Source of the DNA: Methanobacteriota archaeon | GTDB lineage: Archaea; Thermoplasmatota; Thermoplasmata; RBG-16-68-12; JAFNFQ01 | Assembly: GCA_017885655.1 (NCBI GenBank) | Contig: JAFNFQ010000009.1 | Location: 1-46,723 of the forward strand | DNA length: 46,723 nucleotides | Reading direction: 5' to 3' | Shown here: positions 33,501 to 41,775 of the stretch, one piece after another | Numbering within the stretch: the stretch's first letter is position 1 | Layout: each line of letters opens with the position of its first letter | Position numbers and translations under genes: made by a program | Notes under the pieces: generated by a model | Told to the model about the DNA's origin: nothing | Databases searched by the model: none | Seen by the model: only the letters and a program-made list of their open reading frames with translations

Positions 33501-35941
33501 GTCACATATGGATCCAGATACTGCTGACAGACGGAGTCGATACGACGGGCCACACCATCGATATGATACTTGGCGAAGCGCAGCGAGCTGCATCGAACAA
33601 CATCAAGATCTTCACCATCGGGCTCGGGGATTTCGCTGACGAGGCCTTGCTGCAAGCGATTGCGGACGCGACTGACGCGATGTACCTGAAAGCCAACGGC
33701 GCGCAGGACCTGGATCAGATCTACCAGATGATAGGGAACGTCACCAAGGCGATCGCGGGATATGACAACGATGTGACCGACGATGTCCCGATGATCAACA
33801 TATTCCTTCCGGACTACATCAATTACGTCCCCGGGAGTGCAATCCCCCCGCCCGCGTACGTCGGCTCGTACTTGGGAACTACGAATCTACAATGGAATGT
33901 TACTCAGCTGAGAGTCGCGCAGATATGGACCGCCACTTTAAGGATCACATCCGACCTTGAGGGGTACGGGGAGAGGGCCCTCTACTATCCCCAGAGCAGG
34001 GTCACATACCTCCGCCACGACGACCTGCGCGTGAATGTGCCGTTCCCAATAACGCTCATCGACGTCCTCGGCGCCCCCGTTTTCCCTGATTTGAGCGTGT
34101 CGTCTTCGGACATCGTGCTATCACCACCGCCTCCGTTCGTCGAGGGCGATGTCGTATCCGTCACCGCAACGATCCACAACGCGGGCCAGGCACCATCGGG
34201 ACAGACGACGGCCACGTTCCACGATGGCCTGCCCCCGGCGCCGCAGATCGGCCCGAACCAGCCGCTATATCAAATGGATCCTGGGCTCACGCAGGACGTG
34301 TTCATCCTGTGGACAGCGCTCGGCGCCGGACCGCATGCGATTTGCGTCTTCGCCGACCCCGGTGATCTTGTGATCGAGGAAAGCGAGCTGAACAACATCG
34401 CCTGCGTGAACGTGGATGTGCTGCCATTGCCGCCGACGATGCCGGATTATGTCCCATACCTGCCTGAGCCCAATTCGCAGATGAAGACGGCTCTGTCCGC
34501 CACAGTGACACTCTCTATTCTAGTGGCGAATGAAGGGAACGCATCCGCTCTATCGAGCTCTACACTCGCAATCGGGAATCTCACGGGCCCGCCATTTGCA
34601 CTGTTCACGCTTCCGCCTCTCCCCGAATCCGGAACATCCGCTCGGTTGTTGGCCACATGGACGGCTCCTTCCGTTCCTGGGCTCTACGGCGTCAGGGCGC
34701 GCGCGGACTATTTCGATGAGATCGCAGAGTGGGACGAGTCCAACAACGAGTACCTATGGACGTTCGAGGTAGTCCCGGGCCCCATCACGTCGCTCGTCGT
34801 CGGCGGTCCACACTATGAAGCTGCGCAATCCTACGTCACGTCCTCGACACCCATCGACATCTCTGTCGATGACAGAGGAGGAACAGGCATCCTTTTCACG
34901 AATTATCGGGTGGACGGCGTCGGCTGGGTGAACTACACGGCGGAGGGGCGCTTCCACCTGCATGGTGATGGAGCGCACAGCATAGACTGGTATTCCGTGG
35001 ACCGCGTGGGAAATAGGGAGGCTATAAAATCCGCCGTCATCGTTGTCGACGATACTCCTCCCGCAACGACCCTGCTCATCGGCGATCCAAGGTATGCTCG
35101 GGAAAGGTATTTCGTCACCTCGCGAACGCCGTTGTATCTTGAAGCTGAGGATGGCGGTGCGATGCCCGTGGGATTGGACGTAGCTTCATTCCGGGTGTGG
35201 AACGGCGCGTGGGCTCAATGGTCGCCCTACGAATCCCAGTTCAGGCTCGATGGATCGGACGGGGTCAGGTACATTGAATATCGATCGGTTGACCTGCTCG
35301 GCAACACGGAAGCGGTCGTCAACGTGACCTTCATCGTCGACGACACGGCGCCCGCAATGTCGCTGACGCCAGAGGACTCCCTCGTTGCGGCTGACACAAC
35401 ATTCACATTGGCCGCTGATGATGGCGAGGGGAGCGGAGTGAGGCTTCTCTGGATCAGCATCGACAGCTGGTCGATTGGCCCCTACGACGGCCCCTTCACC
35501 CTGCAAGGCGGCACGCACAGACTTGTCTACATGTCCGCCGACAATCTCGGCAACACCGGCCAGCAGGAGAGGATCGTGCAGGTGGTTCAGCAGGAGGTGA
35601 GGCCGGTCGTCGTGAGGTTCAACTACAAACCTACGATCGCGTTCTTGTTCTCGCTGTTGCTTTTAGGCGCCGCGGCGTTGTCGGCGAGGAAGAGGACGCT
35701 GCGCTGGTGCAAGGTCCCGTGGAGGAAGTTCCTGGTGTCATGGGCATCGCTCTCGCTGCCGTTCGTTCTCGCGGAGGCCGTGACCGGTTTCATCTCCGTT
35801 TACTTCGAGCCGATGAGGATCCCGCCGCTCATCGGGTGGGGCATGGTGGTGGACGTGCTCGTGCTTGGCGCTGGCATGTCCGTGATGTTTGGGCGGTTGG
35901 CGCGGCACAGAGGCGGAAAGAAAGGCAAGCCCGATGGCTGA
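30566..35941 (+). CDS. Giant multi-domain surface protein (sialidase-like, LTD, vWA, CARDB)
   Basis: 1791 residues. GGAGGAG sits just upstream of the ATG at 30566. Signal segment LRGLAIAVVIFSSVLALLPE. Then, in order: six Asp-box repeats of a sialidase-like propeller (SLDGGATW, SLDGGTSW, SADGGVTW, STDKGLTW, SKDRGQTW, SANDGASW); two lamin-tail-like domains (MITEIRDSPDGMEEVEIYN; LVLNEVYFNAANPDDRFVEI); a von Willebrand A domain with MIDAS motif MDSSGSM near residue 890 and LLTDGVDT; two CARDB-like domains (PDLSVSSSDIV; ILVANEGNAS); three Ig-like repeats with VDDTPPATTL or VDDTAPAMSL joints; and three C-terminal membrane segments. Anchored at its C-terminus with the repeats outside. The ligand is unknown; the MIDAS implies metal-dependent adhesion. 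Confidence 0.85.
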   Translation: MEPAAVRGRSRNLRGLAIAVVIFSSVLALLPELSRNGGAAQPVFSRPNVRIDTAALAAEASMAGGPSIAVDAAGTLHAVWTDTLAVNDKGIFYAKSLDGGATWIGELRIDQSSGSANIAPSIAVDATGGVHDGNIYVVWQRGETTNIESLFIESLDGGTSWVNLRTIDTAPSGSTGMYPRVAVDSDGTVYVAYMAGKVGSYSIADAMSADGGVTWSIGSVLQPSVSFQGYQSIAAKGGLVCVAWEESTALSDGLWISASTDKGLTWNKNSIVAFGSGPQDASWVSVAVDDTGEIHAAWVAADDMGTASVAYSHSKDRGQTWSAPVKVSDASPSMTYSAHSVTVLASSGPLYVVWSDNRHGDYDVYASWSANDGASWGDGVPDNDVRVDDTDENGITIDDSTFQAASSAVKDHDGVYVVWSDNRNFLTYNVYFSAFDLADVMITEIRDSPDGMEEVEIYNAVKDNVDLTGWILEVDGMQISLSPLGTTGPNTYWTIGDSISSGIPRDITLGDEGGIVRLLDAAGAEIDRVAYGQLGPVPDPIEGESVARVPVGASYLQTWTRAQNPTFGSMNSARAPNMGTELVLNEVYFNAANPDDRFVEIHLNGMQTLDIRGYVIAGDAVHTLPSVILTDTDRDFAFRPSDAPALFNLMDASGDNLYLYDPTGALVDMVGWSSAHSQGTSMARVPAGSGSSSGYDDPSSIAAGWMFDRFPSLPLVSVGPDQIGYANPGDRVYYALLAKNKELVDAYVNVEAFPSGEGWVADLLKSDGVTPLSDSPGDPDNTPDIGLLAPGSSNLFFVAVNVPLTSPGDESVTTQVMVSIASDPMARSTATLKTILYPYESPTAIASPSTIWVTSAPPACQPKESVIQLKVSGRGTPIYGGHAQDTIMVMDSSGSMLSSDPSNLRLEAAKHYIDLMNVPDRAAVVRFYDIAELVNGDHLSSDYGRVKANIGTITASGSTDIYDAIRISTDELVIRGDESHIWIQILLTDGVDTTGHTIDMILGEAQRAASNNIKIFTIGLGDFADEALLQAIADATDAMYLKANGAQDLDQIYQMIGNVTKAIAGYDNDVTDDVPMINIFLPDYINYVPGSAIPPPAYVGSYLGTTNLQWNVTQLRVAQIWTATLRITSDLEGYGERALYYPQSRVTYLRHDDLRVNVPFPITLIDVLGAPVFPDLSVSSSDIVLSPPPPFVEGDVVSVTATIHNAGQAPSGQTTATFHDGLPPAPQIGPNQPLYQMDPGLTQDVFILWTALGAGPHAICVFADPGDLVIEESELNNIACVNVDVLPLPPTMPDYVPYLPEPNSQMKTALSATVTLSILVANEGNASALSSSTLAIGNLTGPPFALFTLPPLPESGTSARLLATWTAPSVPGLYGVRARADYFDEIAEWDESNNEYLWTFEVVPGPITSLVVGGPHYEAAQSYVTSSTPIDISVDDRGGTGILFTNYRVDGVGWVNYTAEGRFHLHGDGAHSIDWYSVDRVGNREAIKSAVIVVDDTPPATTLLIGDPRYARERYFVTSRTPLYLEAEDGGAMPVGLDVASFRVWNGAWAQWSPYESQFRLDGSDGVRYIEYRSVDLLGNTEAVVNVTFIVDDTAPAMSLTPEDSLVAADTTFTLAADDGEGSGVRLLWISIDSWSIGPYDGPFTLQGGTHRLVYMSADNLGNTGQQERIVQVVQQEVRPVVVRFNYKPTIAFLFSLLLLGAAALSARKRTLRWCKVPWRKFLVSWASLSLPFVLAEAVTGFISVYFEPMRIPPLIGWGMVVDVLVLGAGMSVMFGRLARHRGGKKGKPDG

Positions 35942-36015
35942 GAAAACGGACCGGAACCTCCAGATACCGTGGGACTGACGCTCACCTTCTCGAAATCGTC
36001 TTATAGTGGCCGCCC

Positions 36016-36846
36016 GTGAATAAAGAATCGAGGACGGCGGGAGTCACGCTTCGAAACACCTTCGTGCACATCCCTGGCGTGGGTTACTCGACCGAGCGCC
36101 GCCTCTGGGAAAAGGGTGTGCAGACCTGGGACGACTTCCGCGAGGAGCAAGGCACGCTCGACATGCGTCCGGACATCTTGGCGGCGATCTCGGGTGGCCT
36201 CGACGTCTCGGAGGACTCGTTGAAACGCCGCGACCACGTCTACTTCGCCAATGCCCTGCCAAGCCGGGAGTACTGGCGGGCGTATCCGGACTTCAAGCAC
36301 GAGACGGCGTTCCTGGACATCGAGACGACCGGCCTGAGCCCCGAGGACAGCGTTGTGACGGTCATTGGCCTGTTCGACGGTCACAAGATGAGCTCGTTCG
36401 TGAGGGGGGATAACATCAGCGAGTTCCCGTCGGAGATGCGGCGCTACAAGCAGATAGTGACGTATAACGGCGCGAGGTTCGACCTCCCGTTCCTGCAGCA
36501 GGCCTTCAAGGGAATCCGCTTCGAGCAGATACACATAGACCTGCGCTATCCCCTGCGCCGCCTCGGCTTCGCCGGCGGGCTGAAGGCGATCGAGAGGCGG
36601 CTCGGCATAGGCAGGAGCGGGGAGACGAGGGACCTGACCGGCCTTGACGCGGTGAGGCTCTGGCACGCCTATGAACGGGGGGACGACCACGCCCTGGATA
36701 TCCTCTTGGAGTACAACGCGGAGGACGTGAGGAACCTCGAGGCGCTCATGGACCTCTCGTACTGCAGTCTGAAGAACGTCTACCTCCGCTACGGCTTCGC
36801 CTCGGGCGACGAATGGCGGGCGGACCTGAAGGTCAGCATTCCTTGA
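36016..36846 (+). CDS. RNase H-like 3'-5' exonuclease (YprB-type)
   Basis: 276 residues. An N-terminal helix-hairpin-helix-like stretch (FVHIPGVGYSTERRLWEKG) precedes a DEDD exonuclease fold: FLDIETTGLSPEDS (first D and E), VTYNGARFDLPFLQQAF (second D) and LLEYNAEDVRNLEALM (third D). This order matches the YprB-type RNase H-like exonucleases found across bacteria and archaea, which probably trim single-stranded DNA. Start GTG 36016 follows a TTATAG element (about 36000-36005) by only about 12 bases, so the promoter position is uncertain. Nearly abuts the convergent MazG-like gene. Confidence 0.85.
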   Translation: MNKESRTAGVTLRNTFVHIPGVGYSTERRLWEKGVQTWDDFREEQGTLDMRPDILAAISGGLDVSEDSLKRRDHVYFANALPSREYWRAYPDFKHETAFLDIETTGLSPEDSVVTVIGLFDGHKMSSFVRGDNISEFPSEMRRYKQIVTYNGARFDLPFLQQAFKGIRFEQIHIDLRYPLRRLGFAGGLKAIERRLGIGRSGETRDLTGLDAVRLWHAYERGDDHALDILLEYNAEDVRNLEALMDLSYCSLKNVYLRYGFASGDEWRADLKVSIP

Positions 36847-36849
36847 ACA

Positions 36850-37194
36850 TCAGCCCATGCGGGCAACGCCGCGGTACTCGTTGGCGGGATATTTCTTCTC
36901 GTTCTTGCGGACTTTCTCCTTGACAGCGTCGGAGAGGTCCCAGCCTTGCGCGTTCGCGAAGCTGAGGCAGTAGATCATGACGTCGGCGAGTTCGTCCTTC
37001 GCCTTCTCCGCCAGCCTCTCGTCCATGGCGCCGCCTCTGTCTTGCTCCCAGAGGAAGAGCTCGAGCAGCTCCGCCGCCTCGATGCTGAGCGCCATCGCGA
37101 GGTCCTTCGGCCTGTGGTACTTCTCCCAATCCCTCTCGCCGACGAACTTGGCGACGATTTCCCGCAGCTCGCCGACGGTCGCATCGGAATCCAT
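36850..37194 (-). CDS. MazG-like nucleotide pyrophosphohydrolase
   Basis: 114 residues. All-alpha NTP pyrophosphatase pattern: REIVAKFVGERDWEKYHRPK, then the metal-binding EAAELLELFLWEQ and, about 25 residues on, DELADVMIYCLSFA. These E-x-x-E and E-x-x-D motifs bind Mg and hydrolyse (d)NTPs to monophosphate. The ATG at 37194 is chosen because the thirteen residues before it in frame are proline-rich filler. A house-cleaning role is the usual one. Confidence 0.88.
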   Translation of the reverse strand: MDSDATVGELREIVAKFVGERDWEKYHRPKDLAMALSIEAAELLELFLWEQDRGGAMDERLAEKAKDELADVMIYCLSFANAQGWDLSDAVKEKVRKNEKKYPANEYRGVARMG

Positions 37195-37384
37195 GCCCGG
37201 GGATTGGGGGATGGGGTTATGGTCGTTGCGCACCGGAGGATTGACTCGCGTGTCGATGGCAATTTACAGTGATCGACTGGACGGTTCGTTGGCAAAGCCA
37301 CTTCTGGCTGGATGCCTCTGGGAGCCGGAGCGGTTCCCGACCGAGCCGAAACATTAAATAGGGTCACTTCTGCTCAATCGCCCT

Positions 37385-37975
37385 GTGATAGAGCAGATAA
37401 TTGGCTTCCTTCTACTCTTCTTCATCACCGGCATCACCTTCATCTACGCGCTTTTTCCGCGGAAGGGTGAGATAGATCCCCAGTACGACCTCCTTTACCG
37501 CCTCACCTTCGGCGTCGTGATGAGCGTAGTGATACTCATCCTGTTCAGCTTCTCCTTGAACGCTCTTGGGACCGACACGTCAGGCTTCGGCTACGTCACC
37601 GGCCTGAACCTCTGGATCGGGCTCACTGTGCTCTCGGTCATGTTCTTCTGGATTGGGTGGTGGCGCGGGGCGTATCCGTGGATGGGCAAGCTGCACAAGA
37701 GCCTCCTCAGGTTCCCCCGGAGCCCGACCTATTCGGTCCTCGCCGAGCTGAACGACGACAAGGAGACGTTCGCGAGGTTCAATGAACTGGCGGGCAAACG
37801 TGAGAAGCTCAGGAGGGAGCTGAAGGACATCGAGAGGAGGGTCAAGCTGCAGACCGGTGGCCTGAAGGAGCACTATGAGAAGAAGAGGACCGAGGTGCAG
37901 GAGAGACTGAAGAAGGTGGACGACGACCTGCGCGAGCTCGAGAGGAAGAGGTCGGAAGCGCTCTACATCAAATGA
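37385..37975 (+). CDS. Membrane protein with coiled-coil tail (DUF1616-like N-terminus)
   Basis: 196 residues. Three hydrophobic segments (IGFLLLFFITGITFIYALF; LTFGVVMSVVILILFSFSL; LWIGLTVLSVMFFWIGWW) followed by a long charged coiled coil (REKLRRELKDIERRVKL to ERKRSEALYIK). The start, with a Lys-Gly-Glu-Ile-Asp loop after the first helix, resembles DUF1616 proteins. GTG start, TTAAATA about 27-33 bases upstream, so probably leaderless. 13 bases before pth2 on the same strand. Function unknown. Confidence 0.7.
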   Translation: MIEQIIGFLLLFFITGITFIYALFPRKGEIDPQYDLLYRLTFGVVMSVVILILFSFSLNALGTDTSGFGYVTGLNLWIGLTVLSVMFFWIGWWRGAYPWMGKLHKSLLRFPRSPTYSVLAELNDDKETFARFNELAGKREKLRRELKDIERRVKLQTGGLKEHYEKKRTEVQERLKKVDDDLRELERKRSEALYIK

Positions 37976-37988
37976 CCGAGGCGGGGAC

Positions 37989-38363
37989 ATGAAGAGGGTG
38001 GCGAGTCCGTTCGCATACAAGCTTGTCATCGCGGTGAGGGAGGACATCGAGTTCTCTCCCGGAAAGATGGCGGCGCAGGTCGCTCACGCGGCGGTGATGG
38101 CCTCTCTGGAGGCGAAGGCGAAGACGACCAAGTGGTTCTCCGAATGGATCAGGGAGGGCCAGAAGAAGGTCGTGGTGCGGGCGGAAAGCCTGGGCGAGCT
38201 GAAGGAGCTAGAGGCGGCGGCGAAGAGGCTGAAGCTAGCCACGGCGATGGTTCAGGACGCGGGGATGACGGAACTCCCTCCCGGGACTGTGACATGCCTC
38301 GGGGTCGGCCCAGGTCCGGACAACATAGTCGACCAGGTCACGGGCAACCTGCCGCTGTGGTGA
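37989..38363 (+). CDS. pth2: Peptidyl-tRNA hydrolase, archaeal/eukaryal type
   Basis: 124 residues. Frees peptidyl-tRNA dropped from ribosomes. Pth2 signatures: YKLVIAVREDIEFSPGKMAA, QVAHAAVMASLEAK, KKVVVRAESLGEL and TAMVQDAGMTELPPGTVTCL, then GPGPDNIVDQVTG. Full length for the family. In a run with the membrane protein upstream and DUF99 downstream (2-base gap). Confidence 0.95.
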   Translation: MKRVASPFAYKLVIAVREDIEFSPGKMAAQVAHAAVMASLEAKAKTTKWFSEWIREGQKKVVVRAESLGELKELEAAAKRLKLATAMVQDAGMTELPPGTVTCLGVGPGPDNIVDQVTGNLPLW

Positions 38364-38365
38364 GC

Positions 38366-38938
38366 ATGAAGCCGCAGTCGCGGGTCCTAGGGATCGACGA
38401 CGCTCCCTTCCATTTCGGCGACGAGAGCACAGCGGTCGTGTGCGCCGCCGTGAGGCTGCCACAATATCTGGAGGGGGTGATGGTCGGTGGCGTGGCGGTG
38501 GACGGGACAGATGCGAATGACGTGCTGCTCCGCATTCTGCAAGAGTCGAGGTACGCTGAGGGCCTGTCGCTCATCTTCATCGACGGGGTCGCGCTCGGCG
38601 GGTTCAATGTCGTTGATATCGACTTGCTCAACCGCGAACTGGGCATCCCCATCGTCACGGTCACGAGGGACGAGCCGGACATTCCCGCGATGGTCCAGGC
38701 ATTACAGAAAAAGTTCGGGGACTGGGAGAGGCGGGCGGAGATCATAGGGAGGAAGAAGCTGCAGCGCATCTCAACGCGTCACAAGCCGATATTCGTGACA
38801 TCTGCCGGCATCGCTGCCTCTGAACTGAGGGAAGCAATCGAGATGTCGACAGTCAGAGGAGTCCTGCCGGAGCCGATCAGGATCGCTCACCTCATCGCAA
38901 CCGCGATCGCAAAGGGGGAAAGCCACGGCAGGGCCTAG
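38366..38938 (+). CDS. DUF99 family protein (endonuclease V-like fold)
   Basis: 190 residues. Opening motif VLGIDDAPFHF with the DD pair, then FIDGVALGGFNVVDIDLLN and VTVTRDEPDI are the DUF99 hallmarks; the family has an endonuclease V-like (RNase H) fold and is common in archaea. Biochemical role unknown. The ATG at 38366 is 2 bases after the pth2 stop; GTG 38360 is possible. Its end overlaps the pelA stop on the other strand by 4 bases. Confidence 0.88.
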   Translation: MKPQSRVLGIDDAPFHFGDESTAVVCAAVRLPQYLEGVMVGGVAVDGTDANDVLLRILQESRYAEGLSLIFIDGVALGGFNVVDIDLLNRELGIPIVTVTRDEPDIPAMVQALQKKFGDWERRAEIIGRKKLQRISTRHKPIFVTSAGIAASELREAIEMSTVRGVLPEPIRIAHLIATAIAKGESHGRA

Positions 38939-39969
38939 CCGATCTTGAACCTCAGGAACGCCCCGATCCCGCCAAGGGCCTCGAGCTTCTTGCCTGCCTC
39001 ATGATGACCGCTGACGACCACGACCTTGCCGTTCTGCCTCTCCACCCTGCGCAAGAGCTCCTCCGTATCCCTGCTGCGCAGCCTATCCTCGAGGACGAGG
39101 AGGGTGGCGACGGCGCCAGAGGATATGGCGTCCTCGACCTCCGCAGGGCCGTACGCGTAGAGCCCGTCCTTCCCGATCTCCTCGAGGAGCTGCTCGACGA
39201 TCTTGGTCTCCTGGCCGACGCGCGTCTCCTCGAATATCTTCGCGCCGAGCCCGCTCTTGAGTGACTCGTTGATCCCTTGCATCCCGGCGTGGCTGGTTCC
39301 ATAGCCCCTGGTCTTCTTGGCGATGGCGGGGTCCTTCGAGTTGAGGAACTTGATGAACTCCTCACGAGCGAAGCCCGGGCCGAGCACCACCAGGGTCTCC
39401 GCGAGCTGAGACTGCCTCAACTTCTCCAGGATCTCCTCGAAATACGTCTGCTTGCCATCGGTTGTCGGGAACATCTTGCCGTGGCCCGGAGCGCGGATGG
39501 TCGCGATTTCCTTGAGGCCGTACTGCCTGAGCTGGGCGATCGTCGCATCATCATCGTCGAGGCTCAGGAGGGAGATGAGGGGCTTCTGAGCCGCCGCGAC
39601 GGCCTCCTCGATTCGCTGCATCTCGCTCTCCCGCCATTGCTTCACGATCGTGAGGTCGTCCATGAATGTGAGGTTCAGCGTGTGGTGTGCACCATGGTCC
39701 TGCGGCCCTTCCTCGATGACCCCGGAGATGCGGAGGTAATCCGCGAACTCGTGGAACTCGACCTTCTCCACGCGGATGCCCAGCAGCATCTTCGTCTTGT
39801 CCATCCGATCGGGGCGGAGCTTGTCGCCCTTGTCCTCCTGGCGCCTTGAGGTCGTCGCCCTCACCAGGTCGCCCGGCTGCACGAGGTTGTCGAGGTGCCA
39901 GAGGTCGTCCAGGTTCTGTATCTGGAGCCTCATCTCTCCATGTTTCATGTCCCTATGGATCACGCGCAT
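38935..39969 (-). CDS. pelA: Pelota/Dom34 ribosome rescue factor
   Basis: 344 residues. Recognises stalled ribosomes and, with ABCE1, splits them. N-terminal domain: VIHRDMKHGEMRLQIQNLDD, LVRATTSRR; central and C-terminal eRF1-like domains: VVLGPGFAREEFIKFL, SSGAVATLLVLEDRLRSRD, VVVVSGHHEAGKKLEALGG. No GGQ, as expected for Pelota. Three in-frame starts (39984, 39975, 39969); MRVIHRDMKHGE matches the family start best. AATAAAAT at 39997-40004 (minus) is the TATA box. Confidence 0.93.
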   Translation of the reverse strand: MRVIHRDMKHGEMRLQIQNLDDLWHLDNLVQPGDLVRATTSRRQEDKGDKLRPDRMDKTKMLLGIRVEKVEFHEFADYLRISGVIEEGPQDHGAHHTLNLTFMDDLTIVKQWRESEMQRIEEAVAAAQKPLISLLSLDDDDATIAQLRQYGLKEIATIRAPGHGKMFPTTDGKQTYFEEILEKLRQSQLAETLVVLGPGFAREEFIKFLNSKDPAIAKKTRGYGTSHAGMQGINESLKSGLGAKIFEETRVGQETKIVEQLLEEIGKDGLYAYGPAEVEDAISSGAVATLLVLEDRLRSRDTEELLRRVERQNGKVVVVSGHHEAGKKLEALGGIGAFLRFKIG

Positions 39970-40358
39970 GGCCATGCTGACCAAGGGCTGCAGGCATTTT
40001 ATTCTATCGCAGGATGGCGGTCAGAACAGGAGAAGGAAAAGGGAGAGACGGGCAGGCAATCCCCGGGTCGCGGGGTGGTTCCTGGCGCGCGCCGCTCTAA
40101 GGAACAGAGTTCTTGAGCACCTCGGAGCAGAGTGCGGGAGAGAGCGGACTTACCGCTACCCGTCTCTTGAGTGATATATTGTCCGTCCAGATTGATAAAG
40201 GGTGTCAGGCCAGAATCAATTCTTGTTCTCAGGAATTGTAGCCTGGAAGGTGAACAGATTCCCCGCAACGCCAGATTTCACCGGTCGCACCTCCCGCCAC
40301 GAAGCAGTCCGCTGCATGCGGTCGCAAGGGTTAAAGAGGCCCCCGCCAACTCACCGGC
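39970..40358. other. Divergent intergenic region
   Basis: About 390 bases between pelA and the zinc-ribbon gene. Holds the pelA TATA box (39997-40004), GTGATATATTG near 40171-40181 and GGGTTAAAGAGG near 40328-40339, the last 20-30 bases before the zinc-ribbon start. No coding sequence is supported; the middle could hold a leader or small RNA but nothing specific is seen. Confidence 0.4.
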
Positions 40359-40514
40359 GTGCGGGACGAAGGCATCGGCGTCCTCTACTGCTGCGGCAAG
40401 AGGCTGATCTGGGAGCCGCGGGAGGGGACGAGCGTCATGGAGGTCACCTGCCCCAAGTGCGGGACAGTTTACGCCATGGACAGGGGCGATGATACCGAAG
40501 AAGTGAAGAAGTGA
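40359..40514 (+). CDS. Small zinc-ribbon protein
   Basis: 51 residues from GTG 40359. The translation has a knuckle LYCCGKRLIWEP and a second knuckle VTCPKCGTVYAM, four cysteines spaced as in a zinc ribbon, with an acidic C-terminus (DRGDDTEEVKK). TTAAAG about 27 bases upstream fits a leaderless promoter. Small archaeal zinc ribbons of this type are often uncharacterised regulators or RNA binders. Convergent with eif2g, 28 bases apart. Confidence 0.6.
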   Translation: MRDEGIGVLYCCGKRLIWEPREGTSVMEVTCPKCGTVYAMDRGDDTEEVKK

Positions 40515-40542
40515 CTCCATCGCAAATGATGTGATGGATTGA

Positions 40543-41775
40543 CTACTTCAGCACGCCGTGCCCGATCAGCCGCCATTTACCGCCGATCCGCCTGCTTATC
40601 GCGAGCCTCTGACCCGGCTCGGCGGCGACTGGTATCTTGAGGTTCATCTCCGCCACATTGCCGCGGGCCGACGTGACCATGCCCACCGTCGTGGCGGTTC
40701 CGATGCTCAGCATCAGCGGCTCGTTCGTCTTGACGCCCTCGACCTTGATGTCCTCGGTCGCCCCGACGACTTTGTCGAGCAGCTCGACATCGGCCATCAT
40801 CTTGTGCATCGGTTCGGGCAGCGTCCCAGGCGGCCCGACCAACCGCCCGACAAGCGAGTCGGACTTCGTGAATGCGGGGTCGAGGAACGTGCCTATCGCG
40901 ACCAGCCCGCCAGGAACGACCTCCTTGCGGGTGCTCCCGCCAGAGTGAAGCGATCGCACCTTGCTCGTCAGCTTCTGCCACTCTGCGTTCGCCCCGCTGC
41001 CCACCTGCCTCCCCGGGGTGATCTCGATCTCCTCTCCGACCTTGAGCCTCCCCCGGGTCAGGGTGCCGCCGATGACCCCGCCGACGAACTTGTCAGGCCC
41101 TGCGCCGGGGCGGTTGACGTCGAAGCTCCTCGCGGCGTGCATCCTCGCCGGCGCCTTCTCGTCGAAGCTGGAGGTGGGGATGAGCTGCTCGATCGCCATG
41201 AAAATCGCGTCGATGTTGACGTCGTGGTGGGCCGAGACCGGGATGATTGGCGCCTTCTCCGCGATCGTACCCCTGACGAAATCCTCTATCTCCTTGTAGT
41301 GCGCCCTCGCCTCCGCCTCGGACACGATGTCCACCTTGTTCTGGACGATGATTATCTTGTCGACCCCTATGATGCTGAGCGCCATGAGGTGCTCCTTGGT
41401 CTGGGGCTGGGGGCACTTCTCGTTCGCGGCAATGAGGAGGAGGGCGCCGTTCATTATCGCGGCCCCGCTCAGCATCGTGGCCATCAGGGTCTCGTGACCG
41501 GGAGAGTCGACGAAGCTGATCGCCCTCAGGAACTCGGTTTTCCCGCCGCAGTGCTTGCACGTCTCGCTCGTGCCGAAGCATTGGGGCGTCTCGCAGGTCG
41601 GGCACTTGTAGACCGCCGCGTCGGCGTAACCGAGGCGTATCGAGATTCCCCGCTTGACCTCCTCGGAGTGGCGGTCGGTGCTCTCGCCCGTCATCGCCCT
41701 CACCAGCGCGGTCTTCCCGTGGTCGACGTGCCCTACGACGCCGACGTTGACGACGGGCTGGACCGGCACCTTCAT
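40543..41775 (-). CDS. eif2g: Translation initiation factor aIF2 subunit gamma
   Basis: 410 residues. GTPase that carries initiator Met-tRNA to the small subunit. G1 is GHVDHGKTALV, switch region STDRHSEEVKRGISIRLGY, a zinc knuckle CPTC/CKHC between switches (KCPTCETPQ, ETCKHCGGK), G3 FVDSPGHETLM, G4 QNKVD. Domains II and III follow (GPDKFVGGVIGGTLTRGRL, GQRLAISRRIGGKWRLIGHG). Its ATG overlaps the eS6 stop by four bases; the eS6-aIF2gamma pair is a conserved archaeal arrangement. Confidence 0.97.
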   Translation of the reverse strand: MKVPVQPVVNVGVVGHVDHGKTALVRAMTGESTDRHSEEVKRGISIRLGYADAAVYKCPTCETPQCFGTSETCKHCGGKTEFLRAISFVDSPGHETLMATMLSGAAIMNGALLLIAANEKCPQPQTKEHLMALSIIGVDKIIIVQNKVDIVSEAEARAHYKEIEDFVRGTIAEKAPIIPVSAHHDVNIDAIFMAIEQLIPTSSFDEKAPARMHAARSFDVNRPGAGPDKFVGGVIGGTLTRGRLKVGEEIEITPGRQVGSGANAEWQKLTSKVRSLHSGGSTRKEVVPGGLVAIGTFLDPAFTKSDSLVGRLVGPPGTLPEPMHKMMADVELLDKVVGATEDIKVEGVKTNEPLMLSIGTATTVGMVTSARGNVAEMNLKIPVAAEPGQRLAISRRIGGKWRLIGHGVLK

